In this document: piece after piece, positions 1-9,795 of the stretch
Numbering within the stretch: the first letter of the stretch is position 1
How the letters are laid out: every line of letters begins with the position of its first letter
DNA from: Augochlora pura
Taxonomy: Eukaryota > Arthropoda > Insecta > Hymenoptera > Halictidae
Direction: 5' to 3'
DNA: 64,000 bases
NCBI RefSeq assembly: GCF_028453695.1
Contig: NC_135776.1
Coordinates: 11,664,663 to 11,728,662 of the forward strand
Notes under the pieces: generated by a model
Databases searched by the model: none
Told to the model about the DNA's origin: nothing
Seen by the model: the letters and a program-made list of their open reading frames with translations, nothing else
Made by a program: the position numbers and the translations under genes

Positions 1-626
1 TCGTCATCAACCCATAATCCAGCAGTTCCACGGCATCCAACAAAAATGTCTTCCGAGCTAATAAAACGCGGCCGTCCAAGCAAGACGAAACAATCTAAAT
101 TTACCGACGCGACTACTGTCAGCTAGTCGCAGATGTTATTTCACTCGCTATGGAATTGCATTCACGCACGGTAGCCGGTATAGTAAGGCGGCCGAGTAGA
201 AAGCATATTAAATTTCTCGAAATCCGTTTCGGGGAAACAAAAATTCCGCGCGGAGTTGCGAGCGTGCCGTCAGCCCCGCCGGAAAGAAGAATTCGCGATA
301 AATCTTACAGTCTGTTGCAACAGATCCGCGCCGGTACACAGGATCTGGTTTCATTTTCCGTTTTACGGGCCGGAATACGGGGAGGAACGAGTTGTGCACG
401 GTTGCACCGTAGGGAGCAAGCCGACGACGATTTGTATTCGTCAGAGAATTCGTAGGTCACGCCGTGCTTCCTACGATATTACCAGGCGAAGACGCGACCC
501 CTGGAAACTTCGCCCTCGTTATCATTCATCATATTAATAAAGCAGCCCCTCCTTCCCGCTCTGCTCCCCATTCTTCGACGAACGATCGTTGCGGAAGGCT
601 CTTCGTCGATTGTTCATTAGACGGTG
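1..626. other. moderately GC-rich non-coding stretch
   Basis: Mixed-composition DNA. Short frames overlap on both strands (for example 150-455 and 529-792), with no recognisable domain and no consistent codon pattern. Upstream exons of the gene ending at 3212 could lie here or further left, but I cannot identify one. Confidence 0.5.
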
Positions 627-855
627 TTAACCGCTTGCGCTGTAAAGACGTGCCACGCGAGTCGAGACGCTTTTGTTCCAAAATCGCCAGTGACTGTAGA
701 CCACGTCCATGTTCCAAAGTGTTTTGAAATTTACTAGGTAGAAGTAAATATTTGCTTAATAATATGTTGAAGACGTTAAAGTGACAGATCACCGTTTGTT
801 ATAGCGTAGCGCATGGCATCGCAATCGTGAATTTATTGGTAGCGCAAGTGGTTAA
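627..855. mobile_element. TTAA-flanked MITE, family G, complete
   Basis: Starts TTAACCGCTTGCGCT (627) and ends AGCGCAAGTGGTTAA (855). The ends are inverted repeats matching at 14 of 15 bases and bounded by TTAA. 229 bp with no reading frame. Two partial copies follow directly (948-1221 and 1236-1380), sharing the internal text CTTTTGTTCCAAAATCGCCA. TTAA target plus short inverted repeats is the piggyBac-superfamily habit; the family assignment is inference. Confidence 0.75.
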
Positions 856-869
856 AATCGTTAATATAA

Positions 870-947
870 TTGATATAGTACATATAGTAGATACAGTAGA
901 TATAGTTCATTTAGTTGATATAGTAGATATAATAGATACAGTAGATA
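870..947. repeat. 9-bp tandem repeat, unit about GATATAGTA
   Basis: Roughly eight imperfect copies of GATATAGTA or GATACAGTA lie between G copies 1 and 2. The array replaces the left end of the second copy. Confidence 0.7.
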
Positions 948-1221
948 TAGTTCATGCCACGGATATTGAGAGGCTTTTGTTCCAAAATCGCCAGCGATAT
1001 GTAGACCAAATGAAGGTTCTGATGTTTCAAAGTGTTTTGAAATCTACTGGACACAAGCAGATTGTTAGTTAATAATACGTTATTCGTTCGCATCCATGTA
1101 AAGTTCGTTATGTACTGTATATTCTTTATCTAAAAGGCGGTAAAGTGACAGCTTACCACGGTTTATAGTATGGCACATGAAGCACTTCAATCGTCAGTTT
1201 ATTGGTAGCGCAAATGATTAA
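948..1221. mobile_element. MITE family G, copy 2, left end lost
   Basis: Shares with copy 1 the tract around CTTTTGTTCCAAAATCGCCA, the tract around CAAAGTGTTTTGAAAT and the right end GGTAGCGCAAATGATTAA (TTAA at 1218-1221). The left inverted repeat is missing. Confidence 0.65.
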
Positions 1222-1235
1222 CAAAGTTGATATAG

Positions 1236-1380
1236 GTAATCAATTGCGCCATAAAGGCATTCACGCGCGTCGAAAAACTTTTGTTCGCAAATCGCCAGCG
1301 ACGTGTAGACCACGATGATATTACTAAATATTTTAAAATATACCATACAAAGGTAGATTGTAAATTAATAAAATGTTATT
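1236..1380. mobile_element. MITE family G, copy 3, truncated
   Basis: Begins with a decayed end (CAATTGCGCCATAAAGG) and keeps AACTTTTGTTCGCAAATCGC and CGACGTGTAGACCACG. It fades out before a right end. Confidence 0.55.
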
Positions 1381-2124
1381 GTTGTTGTGAGAATTCATTC
1401 AGATACATATGCATTTTAGTAACTCTTTTCTATGTTCGATTTTAAGCAAACGCTGTCTTATTTCTTCCATTTCACTTTTTCTTCCTGTCATTTGTAATAC
1501 TCGAGCAGTTTATTTACTTCATTAAAGTAGTTTATTTAATTAAATTAGCTTGTGAAGAGGAATATATTACCGTGTCTCGGTTTCGAAAAATACAATATTT
1601 TTGCACGCATAATTTAATTTCAACTTTAGGCAGTATATTTGAAACATCACTTGTAGGAGTTCCTAAAATTTTATAGCCGTTCCACAGCCATTCGGCACTA
1701 ATTAAATTGTACTTTTATAATTAACATTATAACTATCGTACCTGCCGACGTATCTGGTTTTTACTGCTTTTAATTCATAATCATTTTCATGGGGAAAAAT
1801 TGTTCAAATAAATTCAGTCTTATAATTCTTGTCATGCAGCACACGATAATTCCTTTTACAACTCAACAAGTATAGTGTTATTTTATCAGCCATAAATTTT
1901 CTACGATAGTCATTTAAACAAAAAACCTAAGAAAGCGATGAAAATGACAAGTTTCACATTTTTATTTCAACATTATAGAAATTATGGAGATATTACCACT
2001 GTCATTGATTGAATAAGTTTCTAGTAGACTTTGATATGTAATATAATTAGAATAAAAATTGTGTTTTGCACTATTAATAGCATTACCACTTTCATACAGC
2101 TACTTTCCAAAACCCTCATTTATT
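1381..2124. other. AT-rich DNA, nothing recognised
   Basis: Very AT-rich with stop codons in all frames. No repeat, RNA gene or element end recognised. Confidence 0.5.
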
Positions 2125-2757
2125 TTAACCCTTCCGTTATGGGCGCAGACTATAATCTGCATATAATAGTATATAAATATTATAGACATAATACAATACA
2201 ATGTCATATAATGTGACGTGATATAATATGATATTAGGTCGACCGGATAATTTTATCTGTTTTTAAAAAGAAAGAAAACAATATATTTTGTATGCACCTA
2301 ATATTAATTTTATTATTATAATAATTCAATGTAATCGTAACTTATGCCCTGTTACCAGCGTGACGGCGATTTATGAATATCATTTTTGAGAAACATATGT
2401 CGCAAATGAAATGACTTTAGCGGTCATAATTTTCCGGTAGACATAATATATTAGTATAGCACAACATAGCATAGCTCAGCTTAGCGTACTATAATATAGC
2501 ATACTATAGCAAAGCATAGCTTAGTGTAACATACTATAATACAGTCTAGTATAGAATATAAAATAGTATAGTTTTCTCTAGTCTAGTCTACTTTAGTAAA
2601 GTATAGTATAGTGTAGTATGTATAATGCAGCATACTGTATAATATAGCATAACATGTACAATATAATAAAACATAATATAATATAATGTAATATAAGACT
2701 ATAAATGACGCGTTCCGTGTTCGTCACGCTAGCGATATGGCGTACCGAAAGGGTTAA
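2125..2757. mobile_element. TTAA-flanked element, family D, with AT-rich core
   Basis: Left end TTAACCCTTCCGTTATGGG (2125). The right end, reverse-complemented, reads TTAACCCTTTCGGTACGCC (TTAA 2754-2757). The last 150 bases contain the family D hallmark, a tract reading ACTATAAATGACGCGTTCCG, which recurs at about 45490 and 60805. The core (2455-2700) is a degenerate array of TAGCATAGC/TAATATAG-type words. The right TTAA lies only about 100 bases 5' of the exon at 2858, so it probably inserted into the intron. Confidence 0.65.
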
Positions 2758-2857
2758 ATATAAAGATAAATGCACTAACACCCAAGCCGTCCAAGCGATG
2801 TGTCAAATGCGCAAGAGTTTCCTACGTCACGTGCAGTGACCGCGATTTCTATATTAG

Positions 2858-3212
2858 GAACAGCGAAGAAGCGTTCATCCCTGAAAATATCCGTTCGATT
2901 CTTTATAGACCATCCGGGCCGCTACTTATGGAACAACCTGTAGATCGACCCCCATTTCACAACAAACCGGATCTCCGACTGTCGAGGTCGGATCGTAACT
3001 CTGTCTTTAGAGGGAACAGCCGAGAAATGCGAGAGTGGATGAATAAGATCGAAAGCCCTCGGGGTGCCAGCGAGGATAAGTTATCGGTGGCTGGAATAAA
3101 AACGGGTATAGAAGTGCCCCTCGATCAATCCTCCGACATCAAAGAAGTAGAGGCTCCTTTCCTAAGAAGACAATATTCGCAAACGCGGGGGCGTGACGTC
3201 GTTTTAGCATGA
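2858..3212 (+). CDS. probable terminal coding exon of an unrecognised host gene
   Basis: The reading frame is open from about 2733 to the stop TGA at 3210-3212, longer than its first ATG (2928) suggests. A plausible acceptor (TTTCTATATTAG) ends at 2857; an alternative ends at 2836 (CACGTGCAG). The roughly 118 residues are hydrophilic and charged, with no membrane segment. They look like natural protein: mixed composition, few repeats, a Ser/Arg/Glu-rich stretch in the middle (for example SREMREWMNKIESPR) and a C-terminus ending RGRDVVLA. The 3' flank carries an AATAAA signal 125 bases after the stop, which suits a last exon. Upstream exons are not identified and should lie to the left, interrupted by element D. 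I do not recognise the family and assign no function. A chance open frame cannot be excluded. Confidence 0.55.
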
Positions 3213-3336
3213 AACTACAAATATGAAAACCATTCGAGAGACAATTCTCCCTCTCTCTCTCTATGCTCGCGCGTTTATTCTCTCTGCGTAATAACCAATG
3301 ACGCCTCGAGGCTAGTAGAACTAACCAATTCGTTTC

Positions 3337-3342
3337 AATAAA
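3337..3342 (+). promoter_or_regulatory. polyadenylation signal AATAAA
   Basis: Canonical hexamer 125 bases after the stop codon at 3212, giving a short 3' UTR that contains a CT-rich run (3247-3262). Supports 2858-3212 being a terminal exon. Confidence 0.5.
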
Positions 3343-3803
3343 GATACTAATATTTACATCACGGATTTTATAAATATTTGATGTAATTGTAAAGAGATAG
3401 AAAAATTTAGCCACTTTTAAATGGGTATTAGGGTATATGGTCGCCTCGTTTCTTCTGTTTTGCATTTAGGCTGCGTCGATTTAGTCGACACCATTTTTCA
3501 GAGTCTGTTTAGTAAGGACATGATTGCCACCGAAAATATCTATGTCCAGGCTATTCATCTATTTATCCATTTCTATCTTTGTTTTTCTTTTTTATTTATC
3601 ATTCATGTATTTATTCTCACGCTCGCCTATTTATTCATTTATTCATTCTTGTTACAAAATATTGTTTTATATGATTTTATATTTATTTACTTATTTATTA
3701 TATATTTGCCAATGATTTATTTATATGTTGAATTTTTTTTTATTACTATTATTTGTTTCACGTTCTTTGTAAGCACCCGCAGAAGCGGAGGATTTGTAAT
3801 TAT
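3343..3803. repeat. low-complexity ATTT-rich DNA
   Basis: From about 3555 to 3745 the + strand is a degenerate run of TTTATTTAT words. The open frame across it (3421-3837) encodes only Phe/Ile/Leu/Tyr-rich low complexity and is not a gene. Confidence 0.6.
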
Positions 3804-3836
3804 CCCCGGGTATTTTTGTAAGCCCGGGGGAACATG
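3804..3836. repeat. GC hairpin and 20-base word shared with 17.0 kb
   Basis: CCCCGGG (3804-3810) pairs with CCCGGGG (3823-3829) across a 12-base loop. The tract 3817-3836 (TGTAAGCCCGGGGGAACATG) is the exact reverse complement of 16992-17011. It is probably the end of a dispersed element of unknown class. Confidence 0.6.
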
Positions 3837-4437
3837 ATTTGATAAATAAATTTTTCGATCTATTTGACAAATTGATTAATTTACGACTACTGCAGACGGC
3901 TGAAGCGTATTCAGGCTGAAAAGTTGCTGGGAAAGTGAGCTTGGTCTTTCCGTTTCGAGTGGCACTTTTGAAGCGATCTAAGACCGCGCAGTCCGCCAAC
4001 AGGGTTCGACGGTCCATCTCCCGTAATTTACACGGGGTGCAAGGGCTGCAACCGTCAATGGCGTTTCTCGGGTCTTCACGTCTTCACTGTCGAGCCACCT
4101 CCACCATCTCAATCCGATAGATTCTTTCTAATTGGCTGTCCCAATGTCCTACTATTTTTTAGTAAATGACGGAGGGATATTTCGTGTTTAGATTTTTAGT
4201 ATACTGACCAAGTCTAACCAGAATCTCGTCAGCCATCGTTGCAACCGCAAACACCTTGTTTGGCACAGTTTGAGATATACCTATTTATCGCAATCCATTG
4301 CACCGCGTCTTTTATAATATTATTTTCCGACAGCTTCGCTAAACATTGTGTTCGGTTGAAGATGTGCACAAAGTCGTGAACATCACCCGCGAATCTGCGC
4401 GTGTCTGTGTATACTGTAGGAATTAAATACTGAATGC
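3837..4437. other. unassigned mixed-composition DNA
   Basis: No element end recognised. A 95-codon minus-strand frame (4229-4516) runs into the neighbouring minisatellite and has no recognised domain; not called as a gene. Confidence 0.4.
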
Positions 4438-5096
4438 ATTCTGTAATATCGTTTCGCGTTGATATCGTCTCGCGTTGATATTGTCTTGCATCGATATCGT
4501 CTCGCGTTTGTATCATTTGCGTTCATATCGTCTCACGCTGACATCATCTCGCATTAATATCACTTCATGCGTTGATATCGTCACGAATTAAGATCATTTT
4601 GCGTTGATATCGTCTCGCGTAGATATTATTTTGCGTTGATATCGTCTCACGTAGATATAATTTCGCATTGATAACGTCTCGAGTTGATATCGTGTCGCAT
4701 TAATATCGTCTTGCGTTGATGTCGTCCCGCGTTGATATCGTTTCATGCGTCGATATTGTCTCACGTTGATACCATCTCGGGTTGATATAGTCTTGCATTA
4801 ATATCGTCTCACGTTGATATCATCTCGGGCAGATATAGTTTTGCATTAATATCGTCTCGCGTTGATATCGTCTCGCTTTAATATCGTCCCACATTAACAT
4901 CGTCGCACGTTGATAACGTTTCGAGTTCACATCGCTTGATGTCGATATCGTCTTGCGTTGGATATCATCTCGCATTAATATCGTCTCGCGTTGATATCGT
5001 CTTGCGTTGGATATCGTCTCGCATAAATATCGTCTCGTGCTGATATCATCTCTTATTAATAATGCTTCATGCGTTGATATCGTCTCATGCGTTCGT
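4438..5096. repeat. 16-20 bp minisatellite, core GTTGATATCGTCTCGC
   Basis: Close to forty imperfect copies over about 660 bases. The most constant part is the word GATATCGTCTCGC, which includes the palindrome GATATC; spacing varies from 15 to 21 bases (TTGC, CATGC and ATTA variants). No long unique spacers, so this is not a CRISPR array. Confidence 0.9.
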
Positions 5097-6881
5097 TAAA
5101 ATATCCATAGAAAATGTTGCCATCGGTAGCCATCGCTTAAGCTTCGACCCTATGAGTAGCCGAGAACTTTTACCGGCAGCGAGTGCAATTAATTTGCAAC
5201 GGGAACTATCGGAAACGTATTGAAAGTTCCTGAAGTTGTTGTATATCCGTATACATATTAAGTCCACGTCAACCAACTTGTATAAATTCTGACCGGTGTT
5301 GTCCGTGCTCCTAACAAATTCACTTTTTAATCCTCTCTTCGGACTTTCTAATAACCTTGTCCGCCTTATAATACCTGCAGGGAAACTCTCGCATACACTG
5401 CGCATAGTTTCTTACGCCGTATCTCATAATGTCGCGAAAATTTTTTACTCTTTGTTCGAGCGGGATAAAGTATAGCTTCGTTGGGTACTTAAATTAAAAA
5501 AGTACTTGTAACGTTTAGTAATTTAGGAGAATTTATGGCACCGGATTATCCTGGGCGTACGTCGCATTTCGGAAATATATTGCAGTCGGCAGAGATTTTA
5601 TTAATACTGTTGTTTGTATAAATATAATTATAATAGCGTTGTTGTCTCTGTTGATCTTGTTATTGATTTGTAAAAGTACGCGTATATTTTTCGCTCGATT
5701 GTCGATTTTTAAACATTTCAATCAATGATCGTTACATTAACTTTCGATTTATGTTAAACACTGTACCAGGGAATTTATTAATTGAAATACAATTATACAA
5801 GGAACAATTTTTCAACGTTTGCTACATAAATTATAATTTTTCTAATTTTTTAAGAAATGCAAAGTAATTGAAGTAAAAGTTTAATTTGCATTCCCCCTGC
5901 TGCGTGTTTTAATAAATTAAATTGCCTTGATATAAACAGTAAGTTCGTACATTTGTACATGTTCGTATTTTTCGTTTTTCCATTCAATTGTTATCTGAAC
6001 ATTGGCATCGTGCATGGGTGAAAAAGTCACAGCTAACAATGCAGAAAATAAATTCAGTTAATGCAGTATCAGATCATCGAAACGATACGTATTAACTAGA
6101 CATAACCATACGGACACAATAAAATCATGTTTGCCTTTATTTTACAATGACGTGTAACATATGTTTGATACGGAGAAATAATATTTCCAGAAATTTATTG
6201 TTCGTTTCATAGATATCCTATCGATCGGTTCTTAAACCACACGTATATGTCTAAATAAATTTAAACACTGAATATTCTGAGACAAAAAGGACGTTTTCCA
6301 TAAAGCTACAGAATTTTCCCTGCGATCTATAAATTATGGTTTCTGACAAATCACACACCGTATCTCTGTTTCCATAAACACCTCTGACATAATCTTCTCC
6401 CAATTATAAAAATTATTAACGCGATGTTACTGTGGCGACAAGATTGAATAATTGAGTGCAAACGTCAACCGCGCCTTTCCCCATGGAACCATGTCCATGT
6501 AGTTAAACAAAGCCAAGAACGAAAACCTAATAGAAATGAATCATTTTGAACTCATTAGACTTCCGGCAAACACGGACACCGCGGCGAGTAGTATCAAATT
6601 CCACGCAAGTCCACCAGCGGCGATACTTAACACCATGTTAACAGAAAAGCATACAGCCGGGCAAAATTTGCCTTTCATTACCGCGGACGATCAAACACCA
6701 TCAATTCTCCCTTCTACCGACACGGCGCGGCGGATCCTCTGTCCGCAAAGGAATTCCAATATCCGGACGATTTGCACACTAAAAACTTTCGTTTCTAACG
6801 GCGTGAGTTAGCTGACACGTGGCAACTTTTCGGGTCTTGTCGAGATCATCGATAAGATCCGATCACGTTTGATATTTAGGC
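5097..6881. other. mostly AT-rich non-coding DNA
   Basis: 5097-5420 and 6440-6870 are less AT-rich and hold frames of 106 (minus, 5085-5405) and 91 (plus, 6536-6811) codons that match nothing I know. The remainder is AT-rich with stops in all frames. No RNA gene or repeat recognised. Confidence 0.4.
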
Positions 6882-7125
6882 TTAACCCCTTGCGCTATCG
6901 CTCCTATCATGCGGTGACGATTAGCAAGTGCTTAATAATTTTCCTAATAGGACCAGACAATTTTTGTTTCGTGTATTGTCTTTATTTACCTCCGTTTCCA
7001 TGCTTTGATAACAAAAGAATTTATTTTTACTTCGATGTAAAAGAAATTAATAATATTTATATTTAGTAGAGCTTGCATAAAATCTTCACCACGAGTCTGA
7101 CTCGTTATTATAGTGCAAGGCTGCA
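6882..7125 (+). mobile_element. TTAA MITE, family B, complete
   Basis: Left end TTAACCCCTTGCGCTATC (6882). Internal hallmarks: ATAGGACCAGACAATTTTTG, TTTGATAACAAAAGAATT and CACGAGTCTGACTCGTTATT. The right end TATAGTGCAAGG runs into a decayed TTAA (7122-7125, now TGCAA) that is also the left boundary of the next element, family A. Confidence 0.75.
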
Positions 7126-7683
7126 ACCCTGCGCACTCGAATGGCGACTCTGTCATTAACACATATTCGTCCGGTAATTTCTTGCATTGCCCTTCACAAA
7201 ATGCCGGCATTTTTTGACACTGTCTGTAGACATGACATGGCCTGTATAAAAACAATGTAACTTGTTAAAAATTATATATTTTCAGCGAAATTTTGGAAAA
7301 TGATATAAAACAAATTTGTCTTTATATATAAATTTTTATTCTTTTTTTGCTTTCTGAAGTTATATAATATCCGATCAGCCGAACGCTTAAACTTTAAATA
7401 AAATTCTTATATACGCGATACCGAATTTTAGGCTTTTACATTGCTTCTGTTTACGTTGCGTCGTTATGCGACTTTGCGAATTTTCGTCATGCGGATGAAT
7501 GTGTGTTAAAATTGTTGTAACATGTTTCAAAATTATTTTTATAGATATCGCGAAAGCTTAGATTTAAAAAATTGTTGAAAGTGTAACTGTCGCATGAATC
7601 GCGAGGTTCAAATTTCATATGTACAAAATGAATTTTGTTATATAAAATTGCAACGCTAGAAGCCAGAAAAATAATTTCAGCTA
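7122..7683 (+). mobile_element. TTAA MITE, family A, split by an E element
   Basis: The left part (CCCTGCGCACTCGAATGGCGACTCTG) ends at 7155. The right part resumes at 7510 with ATTGTTGTAACATGTTTC and runs through GATTTAAAAAATTGTTGAAA to CTAGAAGCCAGAAAAATAAT near 7680. Removing 7156-7509 restores the order seen in uninterrupted A copies such as 14446-14686. The terminal 20-30 bases of the right end are missing. Confidence 0.75.
7156..7509 (-). mobile_element. TTAA MITE, family E, nested inside family A
   Basis: 354 bp between TTAA (7156-7159) and TTAA (7506-7509). Ends are TTAACACATATTCGTCCG and, reverse-complemented, TTAACACACATTCATCCG. The right end contains the E hallmark CGAATTTTCGTCATGCGG, found in opposite orientation at 26607 and related at 31495 and 56440. 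Because TTAA flanks both sides inside an A copy, this is a clean target-site duplication. Confidence 0.8.
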
Positions 7684-8280
7684 TATAAAATAATCCGATT
7701 ATCCTATTTTAAGCATAACGTGACCAGTGCTCCAACTATATAGGTTATGTCTTAGTATTTGAGCCAATTAAATAATTTCTACGTTCAATTATTTGTTATT
7801 CTGTTTTAACGAATTGTTTTAAATAAACGATATTGAATATTATGCACTAAATAATAATAATAACAGCGAGTTATTTGACATAATCCGATTATTATTTTGC
7901 TTTAAACAAAACGTGCCCAGACCTCCAACTGTGTAGGTTATTGCTTAGTATTTGAGTCTTTTTAATAATTCCTGCGTCCAATTATTTGTTATTCCATTTC
8001 AGTCAATAATTGAAATAAATAGTTTCGAATATTATAATTGAAATATTTTAAATATTATAATATTGTTATATAAAAGACGTACATAAACGCACCCTAGATT
8101 TTATGCACACAACCACAGTTGCATCACCTTATCACTATCTCAACCTACTACCCGACGCAATGAAAAAATAAGTAAAATTGCAAATAATAATTAAAAAACT
8201 ATAAAATTGGCTCACTTCAAACAAAATATACCCAGACGTGCAACTGTGTAGGTTATTCTTATTATTTGACTCTTTTGCGG
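7684..8280. repeat. three degenerate direct repeats of about 190-320 bp
   Basis: The text ATAATCCGATTAT, then AACGTGACCAGTGCTCCAAC, TATAGGTTATG and TTAGTATTTGAG (7688-7760) returns at 7880-7950 and partly at 8205-8275 (AAACAAAATATACCCAGACG, GTGTAGGTTATTC). Copies are diverged and spaced unevenly. Origin unknown; it follows directly on the truncated A element. Confidence 0.65.
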
Positions 8281-9160
8281 TTACTCCTCAGTGTTCGAGC
8301 AACGGTGGACGCGGTCCCCTCGAATATAACCCTTTCCGACGGAATCGTCGAGAAATCTGGTCGCGTATCGCAGCCAGGCCACTCGGGACCGCGTCAACCC
8401 TTCCCGTCGTCGGTGGACCCTTTCACCGTGGCACGGTGTCTGTTCTTTTTCCCGGTCTCGCCACCGCGGTCGCGGCAGGCCGAGTTCAACGTTGAATCGT
8501 CGCGCGTCAGCCCGGTGGCAGCGCAGATGTCGAGATAGCCATAATGCATGCAAACGTCGACGACAGCCAAAAGTAGAATCCGTGCCGTATCTTCCGGCAA
8601 CGGTCGTAGCCTGGCGACGCCGACCGGCCTCGAGCCGGGCTCGTTGGGGCGAGCCGTGGGCCCAGGGGTGGCGAGCAATTTACCGATTACCCTTAATTGA
8701 AGACGATGACTTAACGCGGTCGTATAACCGCCTCGGAAGCTCAGAATCGCAATAAACGATCTGTTCTGCAGCGTCGGCACCGGCTACGTGACTTCGACGA
8801 CAGCTCGATTAAAGGGGAAAAGTATTTTATGCGGGAACTGGCACGTACCTCACCGCGCCAGGGTATTTCCTTGCCGTCCTGCGCTCGCGAAAGTGATTCG
8901 AACGATCGTCGTTTCTTTATTACCCAGCCGGCACCGCGCGCGCTCTTCGACGAAGCCGACGACGACGACGACGAACCAACCCACCGACGTTTTATCCCAC
9001 GCGATCCAAACGAAACGGCGTTCTCACCCTCGCATGTGGTTCCCCGAACGTGAAACTTTTTTCATTTGGATCGCGCAGATATTTTTAGAGGACTATGCGT
9101 GTCCATCAGCTGTTTTCGAACGCGGATGCGTCGAATGGCATGTCGTGCGACGTACCAAAT
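8281..9160. other. GC-rich island, no gene supported
   Basis: An abrupt rise in GC with many CpG. Long frames lie open on both strands at once (8281-8553 minus, 8394-8780 minus, 8492-8755 plus), which is what GC-rich non-coding DNA does. Includes a short CGA run (8957-8975). A regulatory role is possible but not shown. Confidence 0.45.
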
Positions 9161-9569
9161 AGAAGACATTGGACATTTTATTGGTTTGCGTGGATTGGTT
9201 AATGTGTTTAGGGAGTAAAAGGTGGTTCTTGAGCTTTGTTGGTGGACTTAGGTTCGCGTTAGTGTCAGGGAGGTATTTTATGGGAATTTATGGAAAAGAG
9301 ATTCCGTGTTTTTACACGAGTTTATTGCGGTAATTTTTAGTGGTTTTAAAGGATATATAAATATATAGTGTTATATATTTAGTAAATATATGTTTTGTAT
9401 AACGTAAGTTATGTTAATAATTGATTTATACTTAATACTTAATAGAGAAGAGATTTCTTGTTTTTATTTAAGTATATCGCGTGTTTTTCTTGCGCCATGG
9501 AAGGATATGTAGTATTTTAGATACATAAATGTATAATATTATATAATTTTAAAGTTTATATATATAACA
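9161..9569. other. AT-rich DNA, nothing recognised
   Basis: Stops in all frames; no element ends seen. Confidence 0.5.
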
Positions 9570-9795
9570 CGATAATATATTCTACTTTTATGTAAAATAA
9601 AAAACATAAACAAACAGTTTTAGTGTCTGAGAGAAAAACAAAATTTATTAATTATTTCTTAAAGTTTCCACACATATAACTATAATATATTTTACTTTTA
9701 TATAAAGTAGAAAAGATAAGTAAATAGTTTTAGTGGCTGAGAGAAAAACAAAATTTATTAACTATTTTTCAAACCTTCGATATATGTATAATGTG
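9570..9795. repeat. two direct repeats, period about 110 bp
   Basis: CAGTTTTAGTGTCTGAGAGA with its flanks (9615) repeats as TAGTTTTAGTGGCTGAGAGA (9725); both are followed by AAAACAAAATTTATTAA. Simple local duplication. Confidence 0.65.

Noticed and set aside
3421..3837. 138-codon hydrophobic frame, membrane-protein-like
   Set aside because: Low-complexity TTTAT repeats give Phe/Ile/Tyr runs; no start context or homology pattern.
4438..5096. CRISPR-like array
   Set aside because: Units are 16-20 bp with no unique spacers of constant length, and the genome is eukaryotic; it is a minisatellite.
5085..5405. 106-codon minus-strand frame with mixed composition
   Set aside because: Not recognised, no poly(A) or splice support that I can see, and it starts in a minisatellite. 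Kept as a possibility only.
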